Below, piece after piece: positions 11,037-22,200 of a DNA stretch of 64,000 nucleotides. The DNA comes from Bolinopsis microptera. Taxonomy: Eukaryota > Ctenophora > Tentaculata > Lobata > Bolinopsidae. The DNA is taken from assembly GCF_026151205.1 (NCBI RefSeq), contig NC_087073.1:15333837-15397836 (forward strand). Direction: 5' to 3'. The notes below the pieces were generated by a model. That model made no database searches and had not been told where the DNA came from. It saw nothing but the letters and a program-made list of their open reading frames with translations. Position 1 is the first letter of the stretch. Every line of letters starts with the position of its first letter. The translations under genes were made by a program, and so were the position numbers.

Positions 11037-11860
11037 CTGGAGCAGGAGAATGTTTTACCAGAACTGTACCTCGTGTCTGACCTGAATCTTAAGTACAATG
11101 ACTATGTGACGTCTAATTTATCTGAGAACGCTGCAAACTCCAGCAATGTTTAATCTGATCACATCAGTTTTCAGAAAGACAATGTCGGTAAGAAATCTTT
11201 CAATGTAGAAACGAATTCTATCAGCTATCGTTCCGTAAGAAGATTTATCTTCAAAAACATGTTCGATTTACCGATCGGTGGCATCTGTAGAAATATAGTG
11301 TTTATGTAATGTGGATTAATCTGTTAAAGCAGGGCTATTGTATCATTTTAACATTAACTTTGCATAGTGATTATACGTTTATTGTGTCTCTCGTGATTAT
11401 CTATTTTCTACAGTGTTACGGTACCACGAGGTTTCTGGCGCAGTGACGCGCTGTTGAGCAAATATCGTGCTAGATACGTCACGCGCCGCGACCGAATCAG
11501 ATTTAAGTGCACTTTTTTCATTGTAAACACTACATACGACGCGCAACACGTTCTATGAGGTCGAAATTTTCGAGGTCTCTAACACTGGAATGGAGCAATA
11601 TTTAGACGATCTGACACTTTCTGGGGCTTAAGCAACCTAAGAGAAATTAGGGGAACAACTCAGAAAAAATTTTAGGTGTCTGTAGATGTCCGAAGTTTTG
11701 GCAGTAAAGTGCTCACAACACAGCTTCTGAAGGCTCTAGAAGGTTCCCGATACCGTCAGAGTGTTCAGTACACTCCATTCTATCATAAAAGAACCCTAAA
11801 AGAAGTCCCAGGGCTCGAGCAAAAAGCGTGATATTTGCCCGTAACAGCCTCTACTGTATT
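11037..11860. other. Non-coding stretch
   Basis: No supported gene. A GC-richer, CpG-bearing patch near 11430-11540 may be old transposon sequence. Nothing recognised. Confidence 0.3.
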
Positions 11861-14800
11861 ATTACCTTGTATCTACATACATACATACATACATGGCGAG
11901 ATCTCCATCCAAAAGGATTAGTCTGCGTCATCTGCGTCATTACTTTGTATTATACAACTTCGGCGGGTAATATTTCTCCATCCTTTTCGATCTGCAGCCA
12001 ATCTTCTCATACAATCAATCGTGAGTCCATTACGATCCAATCTCTGCTCAGCATCTTCAATAAATACATCATTTAAGCTCTTCCTAGGCCTGCCTCTTGA
12101 TCGTTTCCCATGCTTGGGTTTCCATTCAAGTAGATAGTTAGGTAACCGATCTTCAGGCATTCTACTGACATGTCCAAACCAACGTAGCCGTTTTGTTGTT
12201 ATTATGTCAGTAAGAGCAGTTATTGAAGCCCTTCTTAAAACATCTTCATTTCTTACTCGATGGAACCACCTCACTCTCAGGATTCTGCGTAAGCAGTACT
12301 GATGGAAAGACTCTAATCTTCTTGTCTGCACTTGAGTCGTGTTCCATATCTCACTTCCATAGGTCAGAATGGTAAGAACAGCTGCGATGTAGATTCGCAC
12401 TTTGTTGTTAATGCTTATGTTCTTATTCTTCCAAATGTTATTGAGTTGGTTAAAAGCTCCGGTTGCTTTTCCAATCCTGACACTTATTTCTTTATCGATC
12501 TTGCCATCCGATGTAATTTTGGCACCCAAATAAGTAAATTGAGTGACCTGCTTTGCAGAGTTTCCATCGACAGTAATATCTATGGTCCTATTCTCTGGGA
12601 GTGGGTGCTGCGACGTATCTTTCCCAATTACCATGATCTCTGTTTTCTTTGCGTTCATCTTTAAACCCCCAAGCCCACAGTATTTCGCAATATTGTCCGT
12701 TGTTTCTTGCAGTCCCTCGACAGTGTCATCCATGCCTGCTATGTCATCAGCATAGTCCAAATCAATGACACATTTTTCCGGTTGTCTGGAACTTTGTCTG
12801 TACTGAAGAGTAAAACCACGCGATATATTTTAAAACTTCTCGGCAAGTTCTAATCCCCAGTTAAGTACAAGGTTGAAAATGGGAGGCCCTTGCACATCAC
12901 CTTGTCCAGTCCCCGAATCGACATCAAACCATCTTGTCAATTCCCCATTGACACGAACTGCACTTTCAGTTGCTCTAAAGAACGCTTTGAAAACATTGAT
13001 GTATTTTGTTGGAAGACCATAATGTTCAAAAGCTTTCCAAATAAAGTCACGATTGATTGAATCAAAAGCAGCTTTAAAATCAATAAAGTTTATATACAGA
13101 GGGACGTTGAATTCTATACAATTGTGTATTATACAATGAAGGGAGTATAGCTGATCTATACAAGAACGGTTTCTCCTGAAACCACACTGATTTTCTCTAA
13201 GTAACTTTTCAAGCCCATTACTTAGTCTTTTTAACAACACGATTTGAAATAACTTCGATACGGTGGAGCGTAGAGTTATCCCTCTGTTGTTGTTGCAATA
13301 TGTGAGGTCCCCTTTCTTTGGGATGATGGTGATGATTCCTTTCCTCCAATCACTAGGAATATCCTCACTTTTCCATACAGTTTCAAACAAATCTTTTAAC
13401 CAAGGCAGAAGTCCAGGAGAACCTTACTTTAACTGCTCATTTGAAATTTCATCAATTCCAGCACTTTTGTAGTTCTTCAACTTCTTGATAGCTTCCTCAA
13501 TTTCAAACAAGGACGGTGGCTCATCATCATTACTAAGATATTCAAAAGAAAGTACCTTTTCGTCCTCATCCAATAGAGAGAAATCCACCGCATCTGCTGC
13601 TGGCGTCAAGAGTTCTTCAAAATATTCGGCCCAGTGATGTGACTGAGCTTCGGGATCTGATATAAGTGTCCCATTCTTATCCCGCACTGCCGCAGATCTG
13701 TTTACTCTCTTGTTTGTAAGGGATTTTATTTTCTGCCAAACATCTCTTTGTTGACCCTGCTTGGCAGCCTCTTCCAATTCCTCAGCTACTCTAACAGCCC
13801 AGGCATTATCATCTCTTTTACAGTTCTGCCTAACAAGACCGTTAATCTGCGAGTACTTAGCACGATTCTCAGCAGTACTAGGTTTCTTTTTAATCTCACC
13901 TCGTTCTTTTAGGAGATTCTTAGTATCCTTTGAGAGATGTTCTGTTCTCTTTTTCCGGCCCCTTTCACCCAGAACTTCAAACGAGATATCAGTTATAATG
14001 TCTCTCAATTTCTTCCATTGTTCTTCTAAAGGAGAGTTTCCAAGCTCCTGATCGTTGGTATAGTATTTTTCAGCTATTTTGTTACTATATTCCTGGCTCT
14101 TAGATCTATCACGCAAGTTCTGTAAAGCAGGCTGTCTTACACGCTTCTTTCTTTTCTTTACTGGGCCGCGCTCAGCCTGTCATTCCGCCTAATCTCTATT
14201 CTATGTTTATGAACATAATAGCCTGAGGTCCCCAGGTAATCTTTTCTGTGGACACTTAAGCTTAATAGATACATATCCTCTTACCAGGTAGTGAGTAGTA
14301 TTTATATCTGCTCCTCTCATGCTCCTGACATCAAGCAATGAATGGCTCCATCTCGTTGAAATACAAATATGGTCAATTTGAGTGACGGTGTTACCATTTG
14401 GGGATCTCCATGTTGTCTTGTGGATATCCTTGTGTTAAAAAAGTATGCCTCCGATCGTCAGCTGGTGCATAGTACAGAAATCTAGCATCCGTTTTCCGTT
14501 ATCATTGGATTCTGTGTGATATGAGTGTTTTCCTATAACACCAGGGTGAGCATCAGTGTCCCTTCCAACACGAGCATTAAAATCTCCTAAAACTATTTTT
14601 ATATCATGAGCAGGTAGTCCCGATTGAACATCATTCAATTCCTTGTAGAATGAGTCTTTTAAATTAATTGACGATGTCAATTCATGGCAGCTCGGCGCGG
14701 CACAGTAGCGCATTTTGCCGATCTAGCCAGGCTGTGAGAAGCCTTATTAAGTGCGCGGCGCGGCACAGTAACGCATCGCGCTACAATCTTTTAAACTGAT

Positions 14801-15050
14801 CCCTGCATCCTCAGTTTAGTTGGAGCATATACCACTGTAACACTAATGTTGATGTGTTTGCTATGTAAACGGGCAGTCATAACCCGTTCTGATACAGGGG
14901 TGTATGATATGAGAGTATTCTTCATCTTTTTGGACAGTACAACACCGACTCCTTCTCTCCGTACCAGATACCTTGTATCTGGTACCAATATAAAATATAC
15001 TATCCCATATCCGTTTACGAAAACTGATTATCAAATTCTTGAATGAGTCC
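11861..15050 (-). mobile_element. RTE-like LINE, decayed endonuclease plus reverse transcriptase
   Basis: Read on the minus strand, pieces follow in LINE order. Apurinic-type endonuclease blocks lie at 14988-14791 (VSERVMTARLHSKHINISVT, then VVYAPTK) and 14713-14435 (DIKIVLGDFNARVGRD, the GDFNA motif). A linker follows at 14116-13424. RT fingers and palm are at 13390-12830 (WRKGIITIIPKKGD, GFRRNRSCIDQL, FKAAFDS, GTGQGDVQGPP). The catalytic MDYADDIAG and the C-terminal region RLRWFGHVSRMPEDRLP to RGRPRKSL are at 12760-11918. Frames change between pieces and the 82-bp MITE at 14158 interrupts the linker, so it is dead. A short tandem repeat (ATGT)n at 11894-11872, just past the ORF end, fits the microsatellite-like 3' tails of RTE elements. 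The clade is inferred. Confidence 0.8.
14158..14239 (+). mobile_element. Ultra-short MITE (82 bp) with 8-bp target duplication, copy 1
   Basis: It starts TTACTGGGCCGCGCTCAGCC and ends GAGGTCCCCAGGTAA, giving short imperfect inverted ends TTACTGGG / TTACCTGGGG. The flanks carry an exact 8-bp direct repeat TCTTTTCT (14150-14157 and 14240-14247), so the boundaries are firm. It lies inside the linker of the RTE-like LINE and therefore inserted after it. Other copies: 15388, 16696 and 61835. Confidence 0.8.
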
Positions 15051-15387
15051 CAATAAAGAGATTTCGAAACTATCACTTGCAAGGGTAATCTTTGGTACAT
15101 TAACATTGTAGTGTACTTTACCTTAAAGATCTCAAGCTTAATTGTTAATTTTTCATTAACCATTAACACAATCGAAAATATTATACATAGCGCGAAGTAA
15201 AAAAATCATTCATCATTCATAATAGTACAGATTTAATACAAAAAAATTAATGTGAGAACCACCAACGAAAGTTCTGTTTTAGTTTTGTTACCGATAAGGA
15301 TTATAAAATACAAATGAGCAGCGTGCGCGGCTCAATAGTTTGTAGTTGATAGATGTATTTATTGATATCATGATCAATAACGACCGT

Positions 15388-15463
15388 TCCTGGGCCTCGC
15401 TCAGCCTGTCATTCCGCCTAATCTTTATGTTTATGAACATGATAGCCTGAGGTCCCCAGGTAA
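15388..15463 (+). mobile_element. Ultra-short MITE, copy 2
   Basis: Nearly identical to the element at 14158 (CTCAGCCTGTCATTCCGCCT, then TAGCCTGAGGTCCCCAGGTAA without the final A counted). Flanks share TAACGAC, consistent with an imperfect 7-8 bp duplication. Confidence 0.7.
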
Positions 15464-15684
15464 TAACGACAGACGATAAATAATAATGAATAAATTTGTA
15501 GGTTTCTAACCTACTAGGACGCGCGCCGAGTTGGACTCGCCGACAGTCCATGATATATGGAACAAATATTGAATATTTTACAAGTATCACCCGTTTTGCT
15601 CTAACCAGAGCCTTGCTCTAACCAGAGCCCTCTCGCTTGCAGTAGCGAGAGGGCTAAGTAGCGAGAGGGCATTAAAAAAAAATT

Positions 15685-16394
15685 AACTTCAAGCAATTGC
15701 TTAGAAACGTCCATTAGCTTAATAAAACTGAGAACCAAAGCACTATTAATACAAGCGCAGGCAGCTGACTTAAAGGATACTTGGACTCCAAACAATTTTA
15801 AATTGCAGTAATAAAATCTAATTGCAGCGGCACACACTTACTATTACTATCATGATTGTACTATAGACAGAAAATCTTTCAAATTGATTTTAGGCGCTTT
15901 TTAACCATTTGTTGTAATGTTTTTAGATAAGTTAAATATCTAAATTTATAAAATTTTTTATCGGAATGAATTAATTGACATTTAATTATTTATTCGGTAG
16001 GTTTATCTGGTATTGATATTGATTATATTGATATTGTTATTATTGAACGAAGCTAACTCTAGACATAGTTAATACTACTTCTTTTAAGAAAGGGACTTGG
16101 AGTATAAACGACCAAGTTTGCATAAATTTCTATCCAACCAAGAACTCAGGAGGCAAAGGTGGGTGCGTAAACTTTTGGTCTGCACTCTCCGATCCTGTAT
16201 CACCCTGGATTCTTCTCGACGTATCGTTGTAAAAGTTATATACCTTATAGTCAATCTCTTGCTACTCCAAGTCCCCTAAGATATCTGATCTAAAGTTCGT
16301 GCTAGTTATATATATATGAAATATATTTTTGTCTGCTTTAATTGATACTAAATAAAATTGTTGTTTTCTTGAAATTGTTGTTTTCTTGAGTAGC
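15685..16394 (+). mobile_element. LINE 3' end (last RT-ORF codons plus 3' UTR), copy A
   Basis: The start encodes the tail of a LINE ORF (ALLIQAQAADLKDTWTPNNF, then KLQ and stop), followed by about 570 bp of 3' UTR ending in a duplicated GTTGTTTTCTTG motif. Closely matched by 57974-58724. The 5' part of this copy is missing, as usual for LINE insertions. Confidence 0.75.
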
Positions 16395-16695
16395 GCGCGA
16401 CCACCGAAGGCGGCAAAGATTCTACTTGTGAAACAAGCGCGTCACGCAGTACGCGTAGACACATGGCTATGTGAATCACCCGTTAATAAATAAATTAGCT
16501 ATATGAGTATTGCTGAAAGCACAGTGTAAGGCCTACACGGACCGCCTCTAACTAGCCAATCCTTGTTTACATGCCGGGGACTAGAAAGAGCTAAACTAGT
16601 AAGCGGGGCATAGCTTACTGGGTTGACCATTGTTAATGATCTGGCCCGGCGCGCGCGCTACTTCGAAGAAATTTAGACGAGTAACATCCGTCAAC
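16395..16695. other. Non-coding stretch
   Basis: CpG-containing sequence with no gene or clear repeat boundary recognised. Confidence 0.3.
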
Positions 16696-16985
16696 TTACT
16701 GGGCCGCGCTCAGCCTGTCATTCATTGTTAATGAACATGATAGCCTGAGGTCCCCAGGTAAGGCATAGCCAATACACTGTACTCCCATCATATGTTATGA
16801 CTTATCAAAGGCATTTGACACTATATCAGTCACGATAAACTTCTCATAAAACTTGACAAATATGGTATAAGAGGTAACGCAAACGAGCTTATTGAAAGTT
16901 ACCTATCTAACAGACAGCAGTACGTTTCAGTTTTAGGTGACGAATAAAGATTTGGCGGAATGACAGGCTGAGCGCGGCCCAGTAA
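16696..16985. mobile_element. MITE-ended composite carrying a reverse-transcriptase fragment
   Basis: The left end TTACTGGGCCGCGCTCAGCC and the right end GGCTGAGCGCGGCCCAGTAA are exact inverted copies of the ultra-short MITE head. Between them lie a near-complete MITE copy (to about 16760) and about 180 bp that translate with frame breaks as YDLSKAFDTIS and NELIESYLSNRQQYVSVLGD, a reverse-transcriptase block of a Jockey/CR1-type LINE. This could be an insertion inside an old LINE or a captured fragment. No matching TSD was found at the outer ends. Confidence 0.6.
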
Positions 16986-17002
16986 TGACAGTCTTAATAT
17001 TT

Positions 17003-17036
17003 GTATACCTCTTTTCGCGCGCGAAAAGAGGTATAC
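17003..17036. repeat. 34-bp perfect palindrome
   Basis: GTATACCTCTTTTCGCG joined to its exact reverse complement with no spacer; the centre is CGCGCGCG-like. Confidence 0.95.
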
Positions 17037-18493
17037 CATATACACTATACAACATGTATCAATGAGAATTCAACCGGCCTATCCGGGATCCCCAGGATCG
17101 AGGAGACACGCGTGTGTCAGGTCAGGCAACGTTATTGAGCAAGTGCGAAGTGCATAGTGCCAGTGGAGTTCAATTTTATAACGCAAACTATCATATTTGT
17201 CACGATCCGGCTTGTATCACGTAGCGACCCCCACGGTCGTTTCACTATAAGTGTAGCGTATCTACGATACAGGGGGAACCGCGCACTCGTTTGCGGCGGG
17301 TCATACAACGTATGACAAGCTGTATGCACCTCTGGCATTTCGCCAGGAACCCCTACAACTACAAGTACAACGAAATAATCAGTATGTTTATTCGTAGCTC
17401 TGTATAGAGAAACCGTTCCCCAGTTTGCATCTGATCTTAGTAATAGTTACATGTCATTCTTGATTCTGATGTCAACTTGGTATAGAAATAAAACACTACA
17501 ATTTTGTTAGTCAATTTTTAAAAATAAAACATATAAATGAAGTCTATGTACAAAAAGCTGTTTGACACTGTATTGATCGTAATGGCTTCACAAAATGTAA
17601 ACCATGTCATGATTTGCTCTGCTTTTGAGGAGTTTTGTTCGCTAACGGTTTACATTTTGTAGAATTTAACGTTGAAGTGAGCTGATTCAGCTTATAAATA
17701 ATAAATTACTAAACACCACGCTCATTACATTTACTGATATGGTATTCAAAAAATTAACCTCAGGTGCCAAAGGTTTTGCAATAATTTATCTCTCGATTTA
17801 TCGATAAAATGAAAAGTGCCACTTAATCTTGCGCTAGACGTTTGTACTCAGTTTGAAAACTCTACTAATAAGAAATCTATGAATATATAGAATATAAACT
17901 AACAAATCGGCAACAATTATGTCGACCAAGCGAAATAATAAAATATCACAAATCCGATAAAAAATTACATATGACTTTGTCAAATTTCGAACACAATTTA
18001 GAACGAATGCATCTTCAACATCTGAGTACAAGCCTTGATAAAACTTTGTTATATAACATGTAAAACGTGTAAACATCTATATATATATATTATGTAAATT
18101 TCAAGATATGATTAAAACAAAAAAGTGAAGCAACGGATTTGAGCTCAAGTTGATCCTCATCTTCTGTACTGGAATTGAAACTAAAATGTTCGAACGGATT
18201 GAGCTGCATGGTGTTTATAAAATCATCTGAACTAACGCACCATATTAACTCAAATAAAAATTAAACAAAAACAAAAATACTTCAATAAACTTGCGTTATA
18301 TCGATCAATCAATTACCTCTCCGGGGTTAATAAATTCAGCGTCTTTATATTTCTCTTCCCCCAAACAATTTCACCCTCACCCTGGGGTCCACAACAACCC
18401 CCAATACGCCACGACGCGAAACTACCCTTATCCTATGCTGTGACTTGAACAATTTGAGACTTCTCAACTAAATCTGACGACCTATTATCACAG
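17037..18493. other. Region downstream of neurexin stop, 3' UTR and intergenic
   Basis: This is the downstream side of the minus-strand neurexin gene, so its 3' UTR must begin at 18493 and run to lower coordinates. No AATAAA in minus orientation is obvious in the first few hundred bases; a variant signal or a longer UTR is possible. A 14-base inverted repeat (ACAAAATGTAAACC, near 17592, and its complement near 17647) encloses about 40 bp and may be a small MITE remnant. No other gene was recognised. Confidence 0.4.
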
Positions 18494-19258
18494 TCACATG
18501 TATAACTCTCGTTTTGATGGCAGTTCGAAAGCCTCCTCATGCATGGTAAGTTTATCATACTCAATTCTCTGTTGATCCTCAACTCTCTTGTCCTCGTTTG
18601 TCTTATAAACGCCCTGACGCCGCCTGGCAAACCGGCTTACACCGTATACAACTAACAGTATACATATGAAGCCGCCAGCCGCTATCAGGAGTATGAAAGG
18701 AAGCCCGAGACTTGATTTGCTCTTAACTTGAGTCTGTTGGGTAGAGTTATTGTCTGATATTGGTTTTGGAGCTGTGGTTTTACTATCAGGATCCACCTCA
18801 TTACCATTCTCATCAGGATCATCTGGATTATCAGTATCATTACCACCTTTATCTGGATCCTCTGGATCAGGATCAGGGTTACCCTCGGTGACAATAGGTT
18901 TAGATGTAGTAGGGGGTGTTATATCGCACGTTCCCTCCACAATCCCAGGAGATTTCACAATGTTGGGAAGATTAGTATCCTCCAGGGGAGTTATCCCGTT
19001 ATAGTCAAACCCTAGGATACACCCGCTAAACTGCATGCTGTTGTAGGGGAAGCTGAGCCGGATGTTCATTATCACTCCAAACTCCAGGCTTCCCACAGAG
19101 TTCAGTGAGGATCTGGTTATTTCTCCGCCGTCAAAGGAATAGGAAACTGCCGTGTTACGTCTCCAGAAGCTAAGGGTGTGTGGTGTGTCGTCGTTAACAG
19201 GGGACGGGGATCTTGCAAACACCCGCTCTTGTCCGATATTCATGGTCAATTCCAGGAA
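18494..19258 (-). CDS. Nrxn: Neurexin exon 16: rest of LNS6, stalk, TM, cytoplasmic tail
   Basis: The acceptor AAATATTTCAG opens a 765-nt terminal exon in phase 0. It finishes LNS6 ([15 protein letters not shown] is the conserved Cys strand). An acidic, low-complexity stalk of Asp, Pro, Asn and Glu follows ([20 protein letters not shown] and on), then a Ser/Thr/Gln stretch. The membrane helix is [20 protein letters not shown]. The 47-residue tail starts [18 protein letters not shown], a basic juxtamembrane stretch plus YKTNE like protein-4.1-binding tails, and ends KRELYM before TGA at 18496-18494. The last four residues fit a class II PDZ ligand (hydrophobic at positions 0 and -2). LNS6 here contains no intron at the position of the vertebrate SS4 splice site. 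Confidence 0.9.
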   Translation of the reverse strand, partial: FLELTMNIGQERVFARSPSPVNDDTPHTLSFWRRNTAVSYSFDGGEITRSSLNSVGSLEFGVIMNIRLSFPYNSMQFSGCILGFDYNGITPLEDTNLPNIVKSPGIVEGTCDITPPTTSKPIVTEGNPDPDPEDPDKGGNDTDNPDDPDENGNEVDPDSKTTAPKPISDNNSTQQTQVKSKSSLGLPFILLIAAGGFICILLVVYGVSRFARRRQGVYKTNEDKRVEDQQRIEYDKLTMHEEAFELPSKRELYM

Positions 19259-22200
19259 CTGAAATATTTGAAATATTTAGTTTATTCGAATCTCGGTTAG
19301 AACAAAGCCTACGTTTTTTCACGGAGCCAAGGGAACCGGGTTTTAATTGGCGTGATGTTACAGGTCGTCAGAGGGGCAATTGGTCTGTGCCTGTGTGGGG
19401 GTGGATCGTGTTGGAGCTAAGCTTAGGGTCTGGAGTAAATGGATGATAAAAGTAATCACACAAAGTGATGTTCTGACAAATTATATTGCTCACTAATTAG
19501 AGGCTAGCAATACCAGGAGGCAATACAGGGCAACATACAGCTCTAGGTACTACTAAACAGGGGATAGTATTATGTGATGATCAGAGTGCAAGTTTCTAGT
19601 TGGAGATTGCGCAACAGACGGTGACTGTACAGTACAAGGTTGTACCGTTTAGTTAGGGTCTAGAGACATAAACATAATAGGTCGAGGATTAAGTAATAAC
19701 AATTACTAGCTCTGTAATAACACTCAGTCAAACACTAACCGTATCTTTGATGACGACTTTGATAAACTGGTTCGGGTCTCCCGTTTCAATCTGAGTCAGC
19801 CCCCCGAAAGAGTCGGTGGTTTTAAACTTGATGTGGAGATCATCTCGGATAGTAGTCTTGTGCTCGTAAAGTGTATAACTCAGTGAACTGCCAGGCGTGA
19901 ATCGTACTTTCGACATTTCTGGAGATAAATTTAGATATTACGCTTTTACACATAAATTACACACGATATATAATATATATGTAACTCTCAAGCTCTTGTC
20001 AAGCATTACGCAACGGATTGTGGCAATGTGGCGACGCTCGAAATATCGGCCACTTAAAGTAAGCGACCTCTAATATGCAAGTTGTATCTAGTGCTCACAC
20101 TGAGCACTAAAGAACAGATCGCTGTTACATTCTAAAAGCTAAGTCGCTGATTTTAGTAATATACTCAAGTTATTCTCACCTTCTGAGCAAGTTTTTCCCT
20201 TGAAGAAAGATCCAGAACAGAGACAGTCGAACTGGTTTTCCATTTGCCGGCAGCTGCCACCGTTTTGACAGGGGTAGGCGGCACACGTTCCCTCACATTC
20301 CGACCTGACACCTGGAGGAGGAGACAAGGGTCAGTAATTTGTTTGGATAGTCAAACTTGAATAGTATGTGACCGCATATTTAAACCTCTAATCACTTTTT
20401 AACGGACAATTGTTTAAAATCAATCGAGTTTCCAAATCTCGGAAGTTGAAAATTAATTGTAAAATCGACGTTTTCGAAACGGTAAGGTAGTTGTAGGGCC
20501 ATTTCTAGCTATGACTAAAGGGTTTTCCGTTTTAAAATATGACGCATAATTTTCTGGCTCTCATAAACGTCACAGGGTTATTAAATAGATTAACCAACCA
20601 ACCGTGACATCCAACAGTTCGAGACTGGAAATATGTTTCAACATATTTACTCGGAAAGTTCACTAAAACCCACCTGATTTTCCGTTTCCAGCTTGCAATA
20701 AATCCTGGATCACATCGTTTACAATAAGGGCCTTGACACAGCCAAGGAAGTACGGATTTGCTTGCATGCCGTACGGTAGCAGAGAAGAGTTCACGTTTTC
20801 AGGTATTCCACCGATGTACAGACCACCTGAAAAAAACGGATTGGTAAATTTTTAATGTCGTTAAGAGAAACATAAGCATGATTTTAAAATTACAAGCAAG
20901 CAGATGATAATCATTATAACAAGCTTAAATAAAACCTGAAGTTCATTCTCACCGGTAAAATCAAAGTTGGACTCGCTGAGCGGTTGTTGCATGGGCATTT
21001 CATCCACTTCAAGGATAAAGATCTGAGAGGTGATCTCTAGTAAGACACTGTGCCACATGTTATCGTTCAGTCCTGGCATTAGAGCAGAGACCGTCCTTGA
21101 GCCGTCACCTGAGCCGAGAAACAAGGTTAACTTAAAGAATTAGGATCTTTAAGTTTAATAGAAAAAAGTTTTAATTTCATAGTTTTATGAAAAATTTTCT
21201 CTTTTCGTGACTAAGCATTTTCGACCGACATCGCGTGACTGGAGTTTGAAAATTCTATATAATATATTAAGTGTGTAGGTATTTGAGACTTGTCCCAACT
21301 CATAGCTACAACCCTACAGCGTCGCTTCATCTTAGTTTTATAATTGATTTAATTGTAAGCCGCTTTAATCCTTTAATTCCTTACGATTATCTTAATTATC
21401 CCTAATAATATAACATTTTGTATGTTTTTTACAAAGGACGCTCCGTCGAGCGTAAAGACGGATACAAACGGCCAGACAATTGAACACCACCACCCACCCC
21501 TTGGAACTGCTAATGCTCCCAGACATGAACCTAACTGATAAGAATATTACCCTCAGACGCAAATTAAAAACCAATGAACGCACGTATCACCCTACTCAGG
21601 CCAACAGCTTCCCCACAATTATCAGCGAAATACTTTCAATTTCATCGAAATTTGTTAAACGAGGATTAAATTATGCTTTGGCTACCCAGATTGCCCAATA
21701 ATGTGTCCGAGGGTTATGTCCTTTACAAATCATGGGATCAGTGGCTCGTCGAAGGGCATTAGATTTGCGTGAAAGCTGTTGGCTCCCACCAATGAATTTA
21801 ATCTTCACGACGAAACCTTTGAAATTCTGTAACTTTCTCTCTAGAAAATGAACCCCCATTTTATTGAATCAAAACGTCAAACGTATATAAATATTATGGG
21901 GTGTTAAAAGTGTGATTGGACACGGGTTTCGAGATTTTGGAGAGATGATAAGACAGAAGAAAACATATAATTTCAGAGCATGACAGAGAGAAAGTTTTAT
22001 AACTGAGAAGTTGACAAAGTTATTAACTCTTCTACTCCTCAAGCTTCTACTCCTCGAGCTTCATGTTTAACAATCTACTCACAAATGCCTCGACAAATAC
22101 GGATAGGAATTTACAGCTGAATTCCAGCACAATACGCTCTAACTAACACAGTACAAGTGGAAATGTTTCCAAAAATGAAAGAAGGGTAACTAACCGATTT

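Noticed and set aside
18750-19004. A Ser/Gly-rich plus-strand frame
   Set aside because: It is the antisense of the acidic neurexin stalk.
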